A DNA stretch of 64,000 nucleotides from SG8-30 sp963695085 (GCA_963695085.1 CAVOFV010000001.1:186001-250000); one strand, 5' to 3'. Counted from the first letter of the stretch, positions 50,163 through 59,250 are shown. Notes: a model not told the origin generated them from the letters alone. Translations and numbers: made by a program.

Positions 50163-51502
50163 GCAGTTCGTCCGGCACCGACGTCCAAGACAAGCAATTG
50201 CTTGGTTTCTGGACCGGCACCTCACTTGTTGCCGGTAACATGATCGGATCCGGCATCTTCCTGCTGCCGTCTGCGCTGGCCATATACGGCGGCATCAGTA
50301 TCGTCGGCTGGATCTTCACGACCGTCGGATCGCTGCTGCTCGCAGTGGTCTTCATGCACCTCAGCCGCAGGTACCCGAAGGTCGGCGGGCCCTATGTCTT
50401 TGCACGGGAAGCCTTCGGCAATCTGGCGGGATTCGTCGTTGCTTACGGGTACTGGATTTCTATCCTCTGCGGCAACGCCGCCATAGCGATAGTGTCCGTA
50501 AGTTATCTGTCCGTCATATTCCCGGCCCTCACGACCGCTTCGCACCTCGATGTCCTGGCAGCGCTGTCAGTCCTGTGGACTCTGACTGGAATCAACCTTC
50601 TTGGTGTTCGCATTTCCGGCCGGGTGCAGTTGGTGACGACGGTGCTGAAAGTGCTGCCGTTGGTCGTCATCGCCCTGCTCGGACTTGCCTATTTCGATGC
50701 GAGTCACTTTGTTCCCTTCAATGTCAGCGAACGCAGTTCCTTTGGTGCGATAACCGCCACTGCCGCCTTGACTCTCTGGGCGTTCCTGGGACTGGAGTCG
50801 GCGACGATTCCCGCAGACAGCATCAAGGATCCGGGGCGCACGATCCCGAGAGCCACAGTGGTCGGAACGTCGATCGCGGCACTGATCTACATACTGTCGA
50901 CGGTCTCGATCATGGGGATACTGTCTCCGCATGACCTGGCGCATTCCGACGCTCCGTTTGCCGATGCCGCGGCCAGGATGTTCGGGCCTGCAGCGAAGTA
51001 TATTGTTGCCGGCGCGGGTGCCATTGCCTGTATCGGCGCGTTGAACGGCTGGATACTCTTGCAGGGTCAGATGCCCCGTGCGGCGGCGCTGGACAACCTG
51101 TTTCCCAGGAGGTTCAGTGCCCTTTCAAGAACCGGCGCACCGCTGCAAGGGATTGTCTTCTCGAGCGTGTGTGTTTCGGCATTGCTGCTGATGAACTACA
51201 CGAAGGGCTTTGTGGAGAAGTTCACTTTCGTCATCCTGCTGGCAACCCTCGCGACGCTCGTTCCCTACCTGGTGTCCGCATTGGCGCAGCTGAAGTTCGA
51301 ATTCCAGGCCAGCCACCGGCCTGGCCTCACGGGTTTGGGAGCCATCGCCACGCTGGCGCTCCTGTACTCCGGGTGGGCGGTTCTTGGCCTGGGGGCCTAT
51401 ACGATATTCTGGGGACTGGTGTTGATCGCCACGGGAGTCCCGGTCTTCATCTGGATGCGCAGGAGGAAGCCCCGGCACGAGGCCGGGACTCCAAGGACCT
51501 GA
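50159..51502 (+). CDS. APC-superfamily amino acid/amine permease
   Basis: The 447-residue protein has twelve membrane segments and the APC motif SLVAGNMIGSGIFLLPSAL in TM1, with FLGLESATIPADSIKDPGRTIPRA in TM6-loop. The TTG start overlaps the preceding stop by four bases, so it is part of the operon. It resembles arginine/ornithine and related exchangers of the family. It most likely imports the methylated substrate of the MttB-type enzyme, or possibly exports product; this is inferred from position. Confidence 0.88.
   Translation: MSSSSGTDVQDKQLLGFWTGTSLVAGNMIGSGIFLLPSALAIYGGISIVGWIFTTVGSLLLAVVFMHLSRRYPKVGGPYVFAREAFGNLAGFVVAYGYWISILCGNAAIAIVSVSYLSVIFPALTTASHLDVLAALSVLWTLTGINLLGVRISGRVQLVTTVLKVLPLVVIALLGLAYFDASHFVPFNVSERSSFGAITATAALTLWAFLGLESATIPADSIKDPGRTIPRATVVGTSIAALIYILSTVSIMGILSPHDLAHSDAPFADAAARMFGPAAKYIVAGAGAIACIGALNGWILLQGQMPRAAALDNLFPRRFSALSRTGAPLQGIVFSSVCVSALLLMNYTKGFVEKFTFVILLATLATLVPYLVSALAQLKFEFQASHRPGLTGLGAIATLALLYSGWAVLGLGAYTIFWGLVLIATGVPVFIWMRRRKPRHEAGTPRT
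51471..51487 (-). terminator. Hairpin at the end of the APC gene / UrcA gene
   Basis: CCCGGC (51471-51476) pairs with GCCGGG (51482-51487) inside the last codons of the permease gene. On the minus strand it follows the UrcA stop by about 20 bases and precedes a T/C-rich run. Confidence 0.4.
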
Positions 51503-51508
51503 CGCGGG

Positions 51509-51880
51509 TCAGTTCGCAGCCAGCAGTTCCCGCACCTCGACCATCGCCTCGCGGGTTGCGTGGCCGGCGCACATGAGATTGCTCGGGCGGGCGCGCGGAT
51601 ACTTCCGCCCGATCTCTTCACACGCTTCCTGCGCCGCCTTGCGGACGCGCGTCTCGAGCTCTTCCATTCCGGTGTGTGTGCTGAGGTCGAGATCCTCGCA
51701 GCCTATGCGTTGAGTCAGGGTCAACTCCTGGACCCGGACGATGGATGACCCGTGAACCTGCGTCGTCTCGATTCGCGGCGCCTCGACAGTGATCTCCTGG
51801 GGCGGCTGAGCGACAGCACCCCCAGCGAATGACGCTGCCGCAAACACGAACAGGGTGCTTCTGAAGAGGTTCCTTGTCAT
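51509..51880 (-). CDS. UrcA family exported protein
   Basis: The 123-residue protein has a signal peptide (MTRNLFRSTLFVFAAASFAGGAVA) and the UrcA pattern: VRVQELTLTQRIGCEDLDLSTHTG, ELETRVRKAAQEACEEI and LMCAGHATREAMVEV. UrcA-type proteins are small, disulfide-containing periplasmic proteins of unknown function. ATG 51880 has AAGGA about nine bases upstream and is preferred over ATG 51889 or the longer frame. It converges with the permease gene. Confidence 0.83.
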   Translation of the reverse strand: MTRNLFRSTLFVFAAASFAGGAVAQPPQEITVEAPRIETTQVHGSSIVRVQELTLTQRIGCEDLDLSTHTGMEELETRVRKAAQEACEEIGRKYPRARPSNLMCAGHATREAMVEVRELLAAN

Positions 51881-52123
51881 TGCTCTCATCCTTGTCTGAT
51901 GGGGACCCGGCTTGCCACCTGGTGGCACGTCGCGCGTGCCACTCGGCGACACGCTACAGCAGCCCGGCGAACGGGCAATTCGGAGAACCTGCAAGCCAGG
52001 TTCGTTTCGCGCAGCGTCCGGTGGCAATGACCGTCATCTTGCGCGGACCCCTGATGGCCTTTTCCCATGACTCCAGCGTATGCTGCCGCGCACGGTCTCT
52101 TGGTTAATACGTACGGGTGGGCA

Positions 52124-53443
52124 ATGCGTCGAATTCTCCTGATGGGCGCCGCAGGGCGTGACTTCCACGTATTCAATACCTGCTACCGGAACGCCGACGA
52201 CGTCGAGGTAGTCGCCTTCACCGCCACCCAGATTCCGCATATCGAGAAGCGCCGCTACCCGCCTGCCCTGGCGGGCGCGCGTTACCCGGATGGCATTCCC
52301 GTCTACCCCGAGAGCCGCCTCGCGGGACTCATCACTGAGCTAGGCGTCGATGAGGTCGTCTTCGCCTACTCCGACGTGACCAACGGCTACGTCGAGGAAC
52401 GACGTGCCTTCGTCGAAGCGGCCGGAGCGGCCTTTAGCACCTTTGACGTTGACGCCACGATGCTCGCGTCAAGCCGCCCGGTCATCGCGGTGACAGCCGT
52501 ACGCACCGGTTGCGGCAAGAGCCAGACGGCGCGGCGCGTCGTCGCGCTGCTGCGCGAGGCCGGCTGCGCTACGGTCGTGCTGCGTCACCCCATGCCCTAC
52601 GGTCAGCTGGAGCGCCAGGCGGTGCAGCGTTTCGCGACCCTCGACGACCTCGACCGCCACGACTGCACGATCGAGGAACGCGAAGAGTACGAGCCGCACA
52701 TCGAGCGCGGCGCAGTGGTCTTCGCCGGTGTCGACTACGCAGCCATTCTGGCCGAAGCGGAGCGGGAGGCGGAGGTGCTGGTCTGGGACGGCGGCAACAA
52801 CGACACGCCTTTCATCAAGCCCACGCTGTGGATCACCGTGGCTGACGCCCACCGGCCCGGGCACGAACTTGACTATTTCCCCGGCACGGAGAACTTCCGC
52901 AGGGCTCAGCTCATCATCATCAACAAGACTGACACCGCCCCGCCCGGGAACGTCGAGGCCGTGGCCGCCAATGCTGCGCGGCTGAACCCGCGCGCGACGG
53001 TAGTCCGCGCACGCTCGCCCGTCAGCGTTACAAAGCCGGATGCAATCCGCGGCCGGCGCGTGCTGGTGATCGAGGACGGCCCGACCACCACGCATGGCGG
53101 CATGACGTTCGGCGCTGGCGTCATCGCGGCACGACAGTTCGGTGCGGCCGGACTGGTCGATCCACGGCCGTACGCGAAGGGTGAGATCGCCGAGACCTTC
53201 CAGCGGTACCCACATCTCGACTGCGTGCTGCCGGCCATGGGTTACGGGCGCAGGCAACTCGACGATCTTGAAGCGACCGTCGCGGCAACTTCCTGTGACC
53301 TGGTGCTGATCGCCACCCCGATAGACCTCGGGCGCATGATCCGCATCGACAAGCCGTGGCTGCGGGTCAGCTACAGGCTCGACGAGGAAGGAGACGGGCT
53401 CGCAGCAGCGGTCGCCCGGGTGAACGGCGCGCGTCACTGCTGA
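52124..53443 (+). CDS. COG2403-type GTPase (cyclic 2,3-diphosphoglycerate synthetase-like)
   Basis: The 439-residue protein has an N-terminal Rossmann part (RRILLMGAAGRDFHVFNTCYR, typical of the family), and a P-loop domain: AVRTGCGKSQTARRV (Walker A), VWDGGNNDTPF and IINKTDTAPP (NKxD). The family is named after archaeal cyclic 2,3-diphosphoglycerate synthetase, but bacterial members are not characterised and bacteria are not known to make that solute, so the name should be taken loosely. ATG 52124 is preceded by GGGTGGG. It is a single gene. Confidence 0.83.
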   Translation: MRRILLMGAAGRDFHVFNTCYRNADDVEVVAFTATQIPHIEKRRYPPALAGARYPDGIPVYPESRLAGLITELGVDEVVFAYSDVTNGYVEERRAFVEAAGAAFSTFDVDATMLASSRPVIAVTAVRTGCGKSQTARRVVALLREAGCATVVLRHPMPYGQLERQAVQRFATLDDLDRHDCTIEEREEYEPHIERGAVVFAGVDYAAILAEAEREAEVLVWDGGNNDTPFIKPTLWITVADAHRPGHELDYFPGTENFRRAQLIIINKTDTAPPGNVEAVAANAARLNPRATVVRARSPVSVTKPDAIRGRRVLVIEDGPTTTHGGMTFGAGVIAARQFGAAGLVDPRPYAKGEIAETFQRYPHLDCVLPAMGYGRRQLDDLEATVAATSCDLVLIATPIDLGRMIRIDKPWLRVSYRLDEEGDGLAAAVARVNGARHC

Positions 53444-53556
53444 TCCTGTCCGACGGGAGCCAGCAGGCGCCGCAGCGCGCCGCCCCGCCTCGACTCGCTC
53501 CCCGTTGCGCCGCCGCCCGGACCGTATCGCCCAGGGCGCCGCTCCGCCTGTGACCC

Positions 53557-55665
53557 TTACTGCGCCGCGACCTTTGCCAGCGCCACCTCCGTCGCCTTCA
53601 GCAGTGCTTCCGGCCCGACCGCCGCACCGGTTGCCTTGATCATCCACAGATCGGGGGTCAGCCGCCCCTGCTTCGTCATCCGCTCGAACTCGACGCCGAT
53701 ACTCCCGGCGCGCTCCATCTGCTCCTCAATCTGATGCGCGATCAGGTGTCCGATCGGATAGTCCGGAAGATAGAGACCGCTCGACACCATGTGCGAGTAC
53801 ACGCCGAGGAGCACGACGTCCTTCGTGCCGAAGACCGGTGCGTAGAACTCGTTCCAGACGTCCTGCGCGATTCCGATCGTCGCCACGCGCAGTTGTTCGG
53901 CGGTGGCCTCCGGGTTCGCGTACATCCACCGCCACACGCGCATGTCGACCAGTGCGACGCCCGCGATTTCGAAGGTGCCCCAGAAGTCACCCAGCGTCGT
54001 CAGCGCTCGCGCCATCTCGTCCGGCTTGGCAAGCCCCAGAAGCTCGAGGTCCTTGGCCTGAAAGACGAACGCCAGCGCCTCGGTGAACGCAGTATTGGGC
54101 ACGCCCTCGATGGCGATGTACGGCACGTCGTAGAGCGAAAACGTCTGCTCGACGTTGTGACCCAACTCGTGCACGGCGATGTTGTAGCCCTTGTAGTCCA
54201 TGCCGTCCTTGCCGACACGCGTGCGCAGATGCGCCTTGTCGCCGCGGCGTTGCGCGCCCCAGGCGTGCCCCGCACCGCGCGAGGAGTCAACCGTCATCCG
54301 CTCGGCAACGTACTTCGCCTTCTCGGCGCTGAATCCGAGTTTTGCGAGGATGTTCGGGATGTCGGCGCCGAATGCCTCCGGCGTCGGGTACTTCTTCTTC
54401 GTGATCTCGTCCAGCTGCGACTCGCTGTACGCACCGCGCGCCTTGAACCCGTTGTACCAGATGTCAAATGGCTCGAGCTTGCGCCCGAGACGCTTCTCGA
54501 TCAGCGTTCCGACTTGCGGAGCCAGCGGCGAGCGCAGCACTTCGACGAGCATGGCCTCCACGCGCGCCTCCGACAACTCGCGATCGTCATTGAAGCGGCG
54601 CTCGATCATCGACGGCGCTGCCGGTGAGTACGGATCGGCAAGCCTGCTGGCGCGGTAGATTCCGAGAATCTGCGCATAGCGGGTGTCGGGCTCGGGATCG
54701 ACCGTCACCTTCATGCCCTCGGGCGCCTGCCGATCGCTGTCGCTCACCGTTGCGGCCATGACCTGGTTCGTCACCGGGTTCCAGTCGACCGTCGGGTTGT
54801 CGATCACGACCTGCGGGATGGTCTGCGTGACGATGCGCTCCATCACCTGCTGGATCACCCGCTGGCGCACCAGCCCGTCGGTCTCCCCGTACTGCGCCTT
54901 GATTTCATCGCGCAGGTTCCAGTGCGTGATCAGACGCAGCCTGGGCGGAAACATGCGCCGCCCCTGCCCGTCTACCAGGTGGTGCATCCAGATGTTGTAG
55001 CTGGCAATGTAACGATCCGCTGCAGCGAACGCGCCCGTGATCTCCTGGTTGACCTCCGCGGGGATGCGCCGGCCGTAGCGGTCGGCAAGCCTGGCCGCGG
55101 CCCACTGTGCCGACGTCCAGGACGCGCCGTTCTGCAACTTTTCCTCGAGCGTCGTCAGCGGAAAGTTCAGCAGGATGACGAATGCGACCTTGTTCGCGAA
55201 GAAGTCGTCGTTGACATGCGCCGCCGGATCGTAGCTCGCGGATATCTCGTCGATCGGCAGCAGCGGCCCGAGGTCCAGGTCGCTTTGCCAGCGAAACGCC
55301 CGCGCGATCTCGAGCATGCCCCCGTCCATCTGTTCGTGCAGGAAATCCATCCTTGAAAGCAGCGTCATGTAGGTTGCGTCGTCGCCAGCGAAATTCGCCT
55401 GCACGAAGCTCTCGAATGCTGCTGCGTCACCGTCGCTCTCGATCCAGAGGCTCGAGACCTGCTTCAGGCCCCGCGCGAGCCTTGGCCGTGTCGATTCACC
55501 GTAGCGGGCAACGAGACCGTGTTCTATCCGTCCCGCTGCAGCGTCGATCCACGCCAGCTGTGTCTCGTTGTTCATGATTCCCCCGCTCGACGGCGAGGCG
55601 GCCTCGTCGCCGCTTGCGCCCGCTGACATGGCGAGCAGGATCGTCGTCATCAACATTGCTTTCAT
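53557..55665 (-). CDS. Secreted M3-like zinc metallopeptidase
   Basis: The 702-residue protein has a signal peptide (MKAMLMTTILLAMSAGASGD) and a zinc site: His499-Glu500-x-x-His503 (HELGHN) with Glu529 (TEALAF) as third ligand 26 residues on, the spacing of M3 peptidases (gluzincins). The N-terminal 450 residues are helical and form the closed channel typical of oligopeptidases. The substrate is likely short peptides in the periplasm. GAGGG lies just before the ATG at 55665, which fixes the start within a longer frame. It is a single gene. Confidence 0.82.
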   Translation of the reverse strand: MKAMLMTTILLAMSAGASGDEAASPSSGGIMNNETQLAWIDAAAGRIEHGLVARYGESTRPRLARGLKQVSSLWIESDGDAAAFESFVQANFAGDDATYMTLLSRMDFLHEQMDGGMLEIARAFRWQSDLDLGPLLPIDEISASYDPAAHVNDDFFANKVAFVILLNFPLTTLEEKLQNGASWTSAQWAAARLADRYGRRIPAEVNQEITGAFAAADRYIASYNIWMHHLVDGQGRRMFPPRLRLITHWNLRDEIKAQYGETDGLVRQRVIQQVMERIVTQTIPQVVIDNPTVDWNPVTNQVMAATVSDSDRQAPEGMKVTVDPEPDTRYAQILGIYRASRLADPYSPAAPSMIERRFNDDRELSEARVEAMLVEVLRSPLAPQVGTLIEKRLGRKLEPFDIWYNGFKARGAYSESQLDEITKKKYPTPEAFGADIPNILAKLGFSAEKAKYVAERMTVDSSRGAGHAWGAQRRGDKAHLRTRVGKDGMDYKGYNIAVHELGHNVEQTFSLYDVPYIAIEGVPNTAFTEALAFVFQAKDLELLGLAKPDEMARALTTLGDFWGTFEIAGVALVDMRVWRWMYANPEATAEQLRVATIGIAQDVWNEFYAPVFGTKDVVLLGVYSHMVSSGLYLPDYPIGHLIAHQIEEQMERAGSIGVEFERMTKQGRLTPDLWMIKATGAAVGPEALLKATEVALAKVAAQ

Positions 55666-55799
55666 GGTGCCCTCTGTTGGCGCGCTGGCAACGAGCGTGC
55701 GCGAGCGCTGCGGAAATGATACCGCAGGGCGGCCCTGGTCGATGCCTGGAATGGGCCCCGACAGGCGCGGTTGCGACGGATGGTCGCAATCACTCCCAA

Positions 55800-55829
55800 A
55801 GGGAGAGGCCCCGTGCGGGGCCTCTCCCT
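55800..55829 (-). terminator. Terminator after 55863-56837 gene
   Basis: A 13-bp perfect stem pairs bases 55800-55812 with 55817-55829, loop GTGC. On the minus strand TTTGGGAG follows. Confidence 0.75.
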
Positions 55830-55862
55830 GCCTTGGCACGGGCTTACGCGCGCCCGGGCAGG

Positions 55863-56837
55863 CTACGGATTGTCGATGATCTCCACCAACTCCGTGCGCC
55901 CGCCGCTCTCAAGATCGATCGTGAGGATCATGCCGATGCCCGCCTTATAGTACTTGTTCTCGTTGGCAGCTGGATCCAGCGGTGTGAATTCCCGGGTGAC
56001 CAGGCAGTCCGCTACGCAGGTCGCTCCCTGCGGGGTCGCGGCGGAGGATCCATGCAGGCTCACCACTTCGGCCGCATCCTCGGCATTGCCGAGGTCGAAC
56101 TCCTGGCGGTAGACGTCACCGACGGCGGGTGCCGCTTGCATTACCAGGCCGGCCTTGGCGCCATCGACGCCGGCCAGAAACGAACCGTCGATGTTGACCG
56201 GAAAGCCGTCTTCGTATTCGGCGGTGGCCTCGCCGCAGTACCAGACATTGCCGTGAATGTCCTGGGCGAACCAGTCGAGGGTGTCCTCGATGAGTTCGCC
56301 ATCCTCCCCCTTCACGACGTCCCGCACCACCCTGCATTCGACGCCGTCGACATCCTTGGTGTCACTGGTGACCGTGACCTCGACCGTTTCGTCGGCCGAC
56401 TCGTAGACCAGCGTTCGGCCAGGGATCAGCGGCATCCACGGATTCCACATGCCGTTTGCATCGATGACGTCCCAGGCGAGGAAGTTCTCAGGCTCGAACG
56501 GCGGATCGAACGGCGCCTCGCCGAGATCGTCACAGAGATCGGTACGCGCATCGCGCTGCTCACGGCATTCCTGCGTGGTCTCCCGCAGTGAATCCCGCGT
56601 GTCTGCGAAGCACTCTTTCCTTTCATCGCGCGCCGACTCATTCTGGCACTTGCCGTTACCGATCCAGAAATCGTCCAGCGCCTCGTACAGGCAGGCGGCA
56701 AACGCAGCGCTTGTGGTGCTGCTGCAAGCCCTGGGCTGATTGCCGTTGGAACGCCAGTCACTGGCATGAACTGCGACCGGCCCTGCTGCCAGGGTCAGCA
56801 GCAAAGCGATAATTGTCGCCTTGAAGTACGCTTTCAT
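55863..56837 (-). CDS. Secreted protein of unknown function, Cys-rich N-terminus
   Basis: The 324-residue protein has a signal peptide (MKAYFKATIIALLLTLAAGPVAVHA), a first part of about 85 residues with six cysteines (ACSSTTSAAFAACLYEAL, CQNESARDERKECF, QECREQRDARTDLC), and a second domain with many acidic residues (IPGRTLVYESADETVEVTVT, CRVVRDVVKG, YKAGIGMILTIDLESG). The second part resembles exported proteins found across proteobacteria with no assigned function. A hairpin (56861-56881) lies in its leader. It is a single gene. Confidence 0.78.
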   Translation of the reverse strand: MKAYFKATIIALLLTLAAGPVAVHASDWRSNGNQPRACSSTTSAAFAACLYEALDDFWIGNGKCQNESARDERKECFADTRDSLRETTQECREQRDARTDLCDDLGEAPFDPPFEPENFLAWDVIDANGMWNPWMPLIPGRTLVYESADETVEVTVTSDTKDVDGVECRVVRDVVKGEDGELIEDTLDWFAQDIHGNVWYCGEATAEYEDGFPVNIDGSFLAGVDGAKAGLVMQAAPAVGDVYRQEFDLGNAEDAAEVVSLHGSSAATPQGATCVADCLVTREFTPLDPAANENKYYKAGIGMILTIDLESGGRTELVEIIDNP

Positions 56838-56860
56838 CTCTCGGCCCTCCGTACAGGTTT

Positions 56861-56881
56861 GCCGTCCGCATGGCGGACGGC
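56861..56881 (-). promoter_or_regulatory. Leader hairpin
   Basis: GCCGTCCGC (56861-56869) pairs perfectly with GCGGACGGC (56873-56881), loop ATG. It lies 23 bases upstream of the secreted-protein start and may affect its translation or end an upstream transcript. The rest of 56838-57133 holds no gene that I can support. Confidence 0.4.
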
Positions 56882-57133
56882 CAGGAAGACGCTACGGCTT
56901 CCGTCCCCTGCTTGGACGTAACCGGGAGCGACAATCAATCGCGGCGCGAGGCATAAGGGAAAACACCTGTTCCCGGCCGCCTCAACTCATGTTTCATGGG
57001 GCGAACTGGATGCCGGAAATGGCGGCGCGGGGCCAGGATCGGCGTCGGGTCCGGGAACCCGGTATCGCAGTCACCACGTACCGCGTACGCGTCTGCTCTT
57101 GGTACAGTAACTGCTTCAGGACATGGAGGCCCC

Positions 57134-58084
57134 GTGAAAACCACGCACTCACGCTCCCGCAGAAGATTCGTCAAGACCGTCCTGGGTGGGGCTGCCGCTG
57201 CAAGCGCCGCATCGGTGTTCGGCGCTGCACTTGCCGTGCCCGCGGAAATGAAGACCCGCCCGCTTGGCAAGACCGGTCACGACGTGCGCCTGTTCAGCCT
57301 GGGTGGTCAGGCCACTCTCGAGCAAGATGGCAAGACCGATGAGGCCCTGAACATCATCAACACGGCCCTCGATCTCGGTGTGAACTACATTGATACGGCC
57401 GCCGCGTATGGCGCGGGAATCAGCGAACGCTACTTCGGGATGGTCATGGCATCCCGGCGGAAGGAAGTATTCCTGGCGTCCAAGACGCACGACCGCACAT
57501 ACGATGGTTCGATGCGCCTGCTCGAAAAGTCGCTGATGCAGCTCAAGACCGACCACCTTGATTCATGGCAGCTGCACAACGTCAGGACCGAAGAGGACCT
57601 GCAGAAGATCTTCGCCGACGACGGAGCCATTAAGGCCCTCGAGAAAGCGCGGGATGAGAAAATGGTTCGCTTCCTCGGCATCACCGGCCATCGCGATCCG
57701 TTCGTGTTGAAGACGGCGATACAACGCTATGATTTCGACACGATCCTCATGGCGCTGAACGCCGCCGACAGGCATCGTCTCTCCTTTATCGAGAACCTCC
57801 TCCCGGTGGCCGCAGAGAAACGCATGGGGATCATCGGGATGAAGGTCGTGGCGCGGGGGAGGATCTTCAAGGATGGCGGCCTGCAGTCCATGGAGCAGGC
57901 AATGCGTTACGTCCTGACGCTGCCCGTCAGCACGGTGGTAGTCGGTATTTCAACCGTGCAGGAGCTCGAGGAGAATGTCCGAATAGCGAGGGACTTCGTT
58001 CCGTATGGCGACGGGGATATGAAGGAGCTGGAGGCCCTGACGGAGCCCTACCATGCCGATGCGGACTGGTTCAAGGACAGGTAG
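57134..58084 (+). CDS. Tat-exported aldo/keto reductase
   Basis: The 316-residue protein has a twin-arginine signal (SRSRRRFVK, residues 6-14, then a hydrophobic stretch to AVPA) and an aldo/keto reductase barrel with the full tetrad: Asp87, Tyr92 (DTAAAYG), Lys117 (ASKTHD) and His148 (QLHNV). It ends AHRMPLP-like with no iron-sulfur extension. GGAGG precedes the GTG start by four bases. Export of a folded NADPH enzyme to the periplasm is unusual, as the cofactor would have to be carried along. It is a single gene. Confidence 0.87.
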   Translation: MKTTHSRSRRRFVKTVLGGAAAASAASVFGAALAVPAEMKTRPLGKTGHDVRLFSLGGQATLEQDGKTDEALNIINTALDLGVNYIDTAAAYGAGISERYFGMVMASRRKEVFLASKTHDRTYDGSMRLLEKSLMQLKTDHLDSWQLHNVRTEEDLQKIFADDGAIKALEKARDEKMVRFLGITGHRDPFVLKTAIQRYDFDTILMALNAADRHRLSFIENLLPVAAEKRMGIIGMKVVARGRIFKDGGLQSMEQAMRYVLTLPVSTVVVGISTVQELEENVRIARDFVPYGDGDMKELEALTEPYHADADWFKDR

Positions 58085-58197
58085 CCGAAGACCCGCTCGA
58101 TGCCGGCCCGGATGCGCAACGGCAGAAACCCCCAGCGCGGGAATTGAGCATCATATCGCCGGTGCCAGCGATGCCGGCGCACCCGGCCTGCCGGGCG

Positions 58198-58791
58198 TCA
58201 GGTCGTTGAGCGCCTGGCCCGAAACTGCTCGTACTTGAGCTTCGCGCGTTCGATGACCTGCTGGGCATTGAACGGTGCGCCGCGCGCAGCCGCCCGCTGT
58301 TCGAATGTGTCGGCGGACGGTACGAGGATCATCATCACGAGGTACAGGAGTATCCAGAAGCCGCCGGTCAGGAAGATCAAGACGACGAACGCGATGCGGA
58401 CAACCGTGACGTCAAGATTCAGGTAGGCGGCAATGCCGTTGCAGACGCCCGCGATCAGGGCGCCGTCGCGGATCTGGTAGAGTTTCTTCGGCACCGGGGC
58501 GGATGGCGTCGAGGCGCCGCCCTGCATCTCGGCCGCCTCAACAGGACCCATCTCGGCAACGATCTGCTCGATCTCCGCCGCGCTCACGACGTCCTTGTGC
58601 GCATCCAGCGTCTTGGCGCACTTCTCGCCGATCGCCTGCTCCAGGTCCTTGAGGATTTCCGTGCGATCCGGGTCCTGCGCAAGAACCCGGTCGGCCTCGT
58701 CGAGATAGGCGCGCAGGCGCGCGTAGCCGGGCTCTTCGAGCTTGTAGGCCTTGCCGTTCAGGGACAGTGTGTTGACGGTCTGCATGTTCAT
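58198..58791 (-). CDS. PspC-domain membrane protein
   Basis: The 197-residue protein has an N-terminal cytoplasmic part (KLEEPGYARLRAYLDEADRVLAQDPDRTEILKDLE in part) and the PspC domain: LYQIRDGALIAGVCNGIAAYLNLDVTVVRI, then a membrane hairpin (FVVLIFLTGGFWILLYLVMMILV). PspC proteins sense envelope stress. It is fused to a domain of about 90 residues seen in PadR-coupled PspC proteins. The gene overlaps the padR stop by four bases. Confidence 0.88.
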   Translation of the reverse strand: MNMQTVNTLSLNGKAYKLEEPGYARLRAYLDEADRVLAQDPDRTEILKDLEQAIGEKCAKTLDAHKDVVSAAEIEQIVAEMGPVEAAEMQGGASTPSAPVPKKLYQIRDGALIAGVCNGIAAYLNLDVTVVRIAFVVLIFLTGGFWILLYLVMMILVPSADTFEQRAAARGAPFNAQQVIERAKLKYEQFRARRSTT

Positions 58792-59111
58792 TTCTCGAAT
58801 TGACTCAGCTGGGCGCCGAGTTCCTGCCAGTAGCTGTTGAGTGCGGCGAGCTGCTTGCGGCCGCGCTGCGTGAGGGTGTAGTACTTTCGCGGCGGACCGG
58901 CACTCGACTCCTGCCAGTTGTAGTCGACGAGTTGCTCGCGACGCATCCGGCTCAGCAACGGATAAAGCGTGCCCTCCTGCGTGGCGAAATCGGTGCCGGT
59001 CAGGCGCCTGAGAATGTCGGCGACGTAGACCTTGTCCGCCGACACGACCTTCAGGATCACGAACTCCAGGAGACCCTTGCGGATGGCGGCTACTTTCTCG
59101 TCGGTGTCCAT
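58788..59111 (-). CDS. PadR-family transcriptional regulator
   Basis: The 107-residue winged-helix protein fits the short PadR class: RKGLLEFVILKVVSADKVYVADILRRL, TQEGTLYPLLSRMRREQLVDY and RKYYTLTQRGRKQL. It probably represses its own operon with the downstream PspC gene, through the inverted repeat at 59125-59144 that lies 14 bases before the ATG. Confidence 0.9.
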   Translation of the reverse strand: MDTDEKVAAIRKGLLEFVILKVVSADKVYVADILRRLTGTDFATQEGTLYPLLSRMRREQLVDYNWQESSAGPPRKYYTLTQRGRKQLAALNSYWQELGAQLSQFEK

Positions 59112-59124
59112 GATGTCGAGAAGG

Positions 59125-59144
59125 TACCTTGCTTGCGCAAGGTA
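59125..59144 (-). promoter_or_regulatory. PadR-type operator
   Basis: TACCTTGC (59125-59132) and GCAAGGTA (59137-59144) are perfect inverted repeats around TTGC, directly upstream of the padR start. The dyad size and position fit autoregulation. A partial copy, TTGCGC, occurs at 59153-59158. Confidence 0.65.
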
Positions 59145-59250
59145 GTCAAGTCTTGCGCGCTACGGGCCGGGCAAGAAGTGACCGCTCTTGCCGGCGCGAC
59201 ACCCGCGGAGGGCCGAAAGCGAATGGCCGAGCTGGGCGGCAGCCGGCCGT

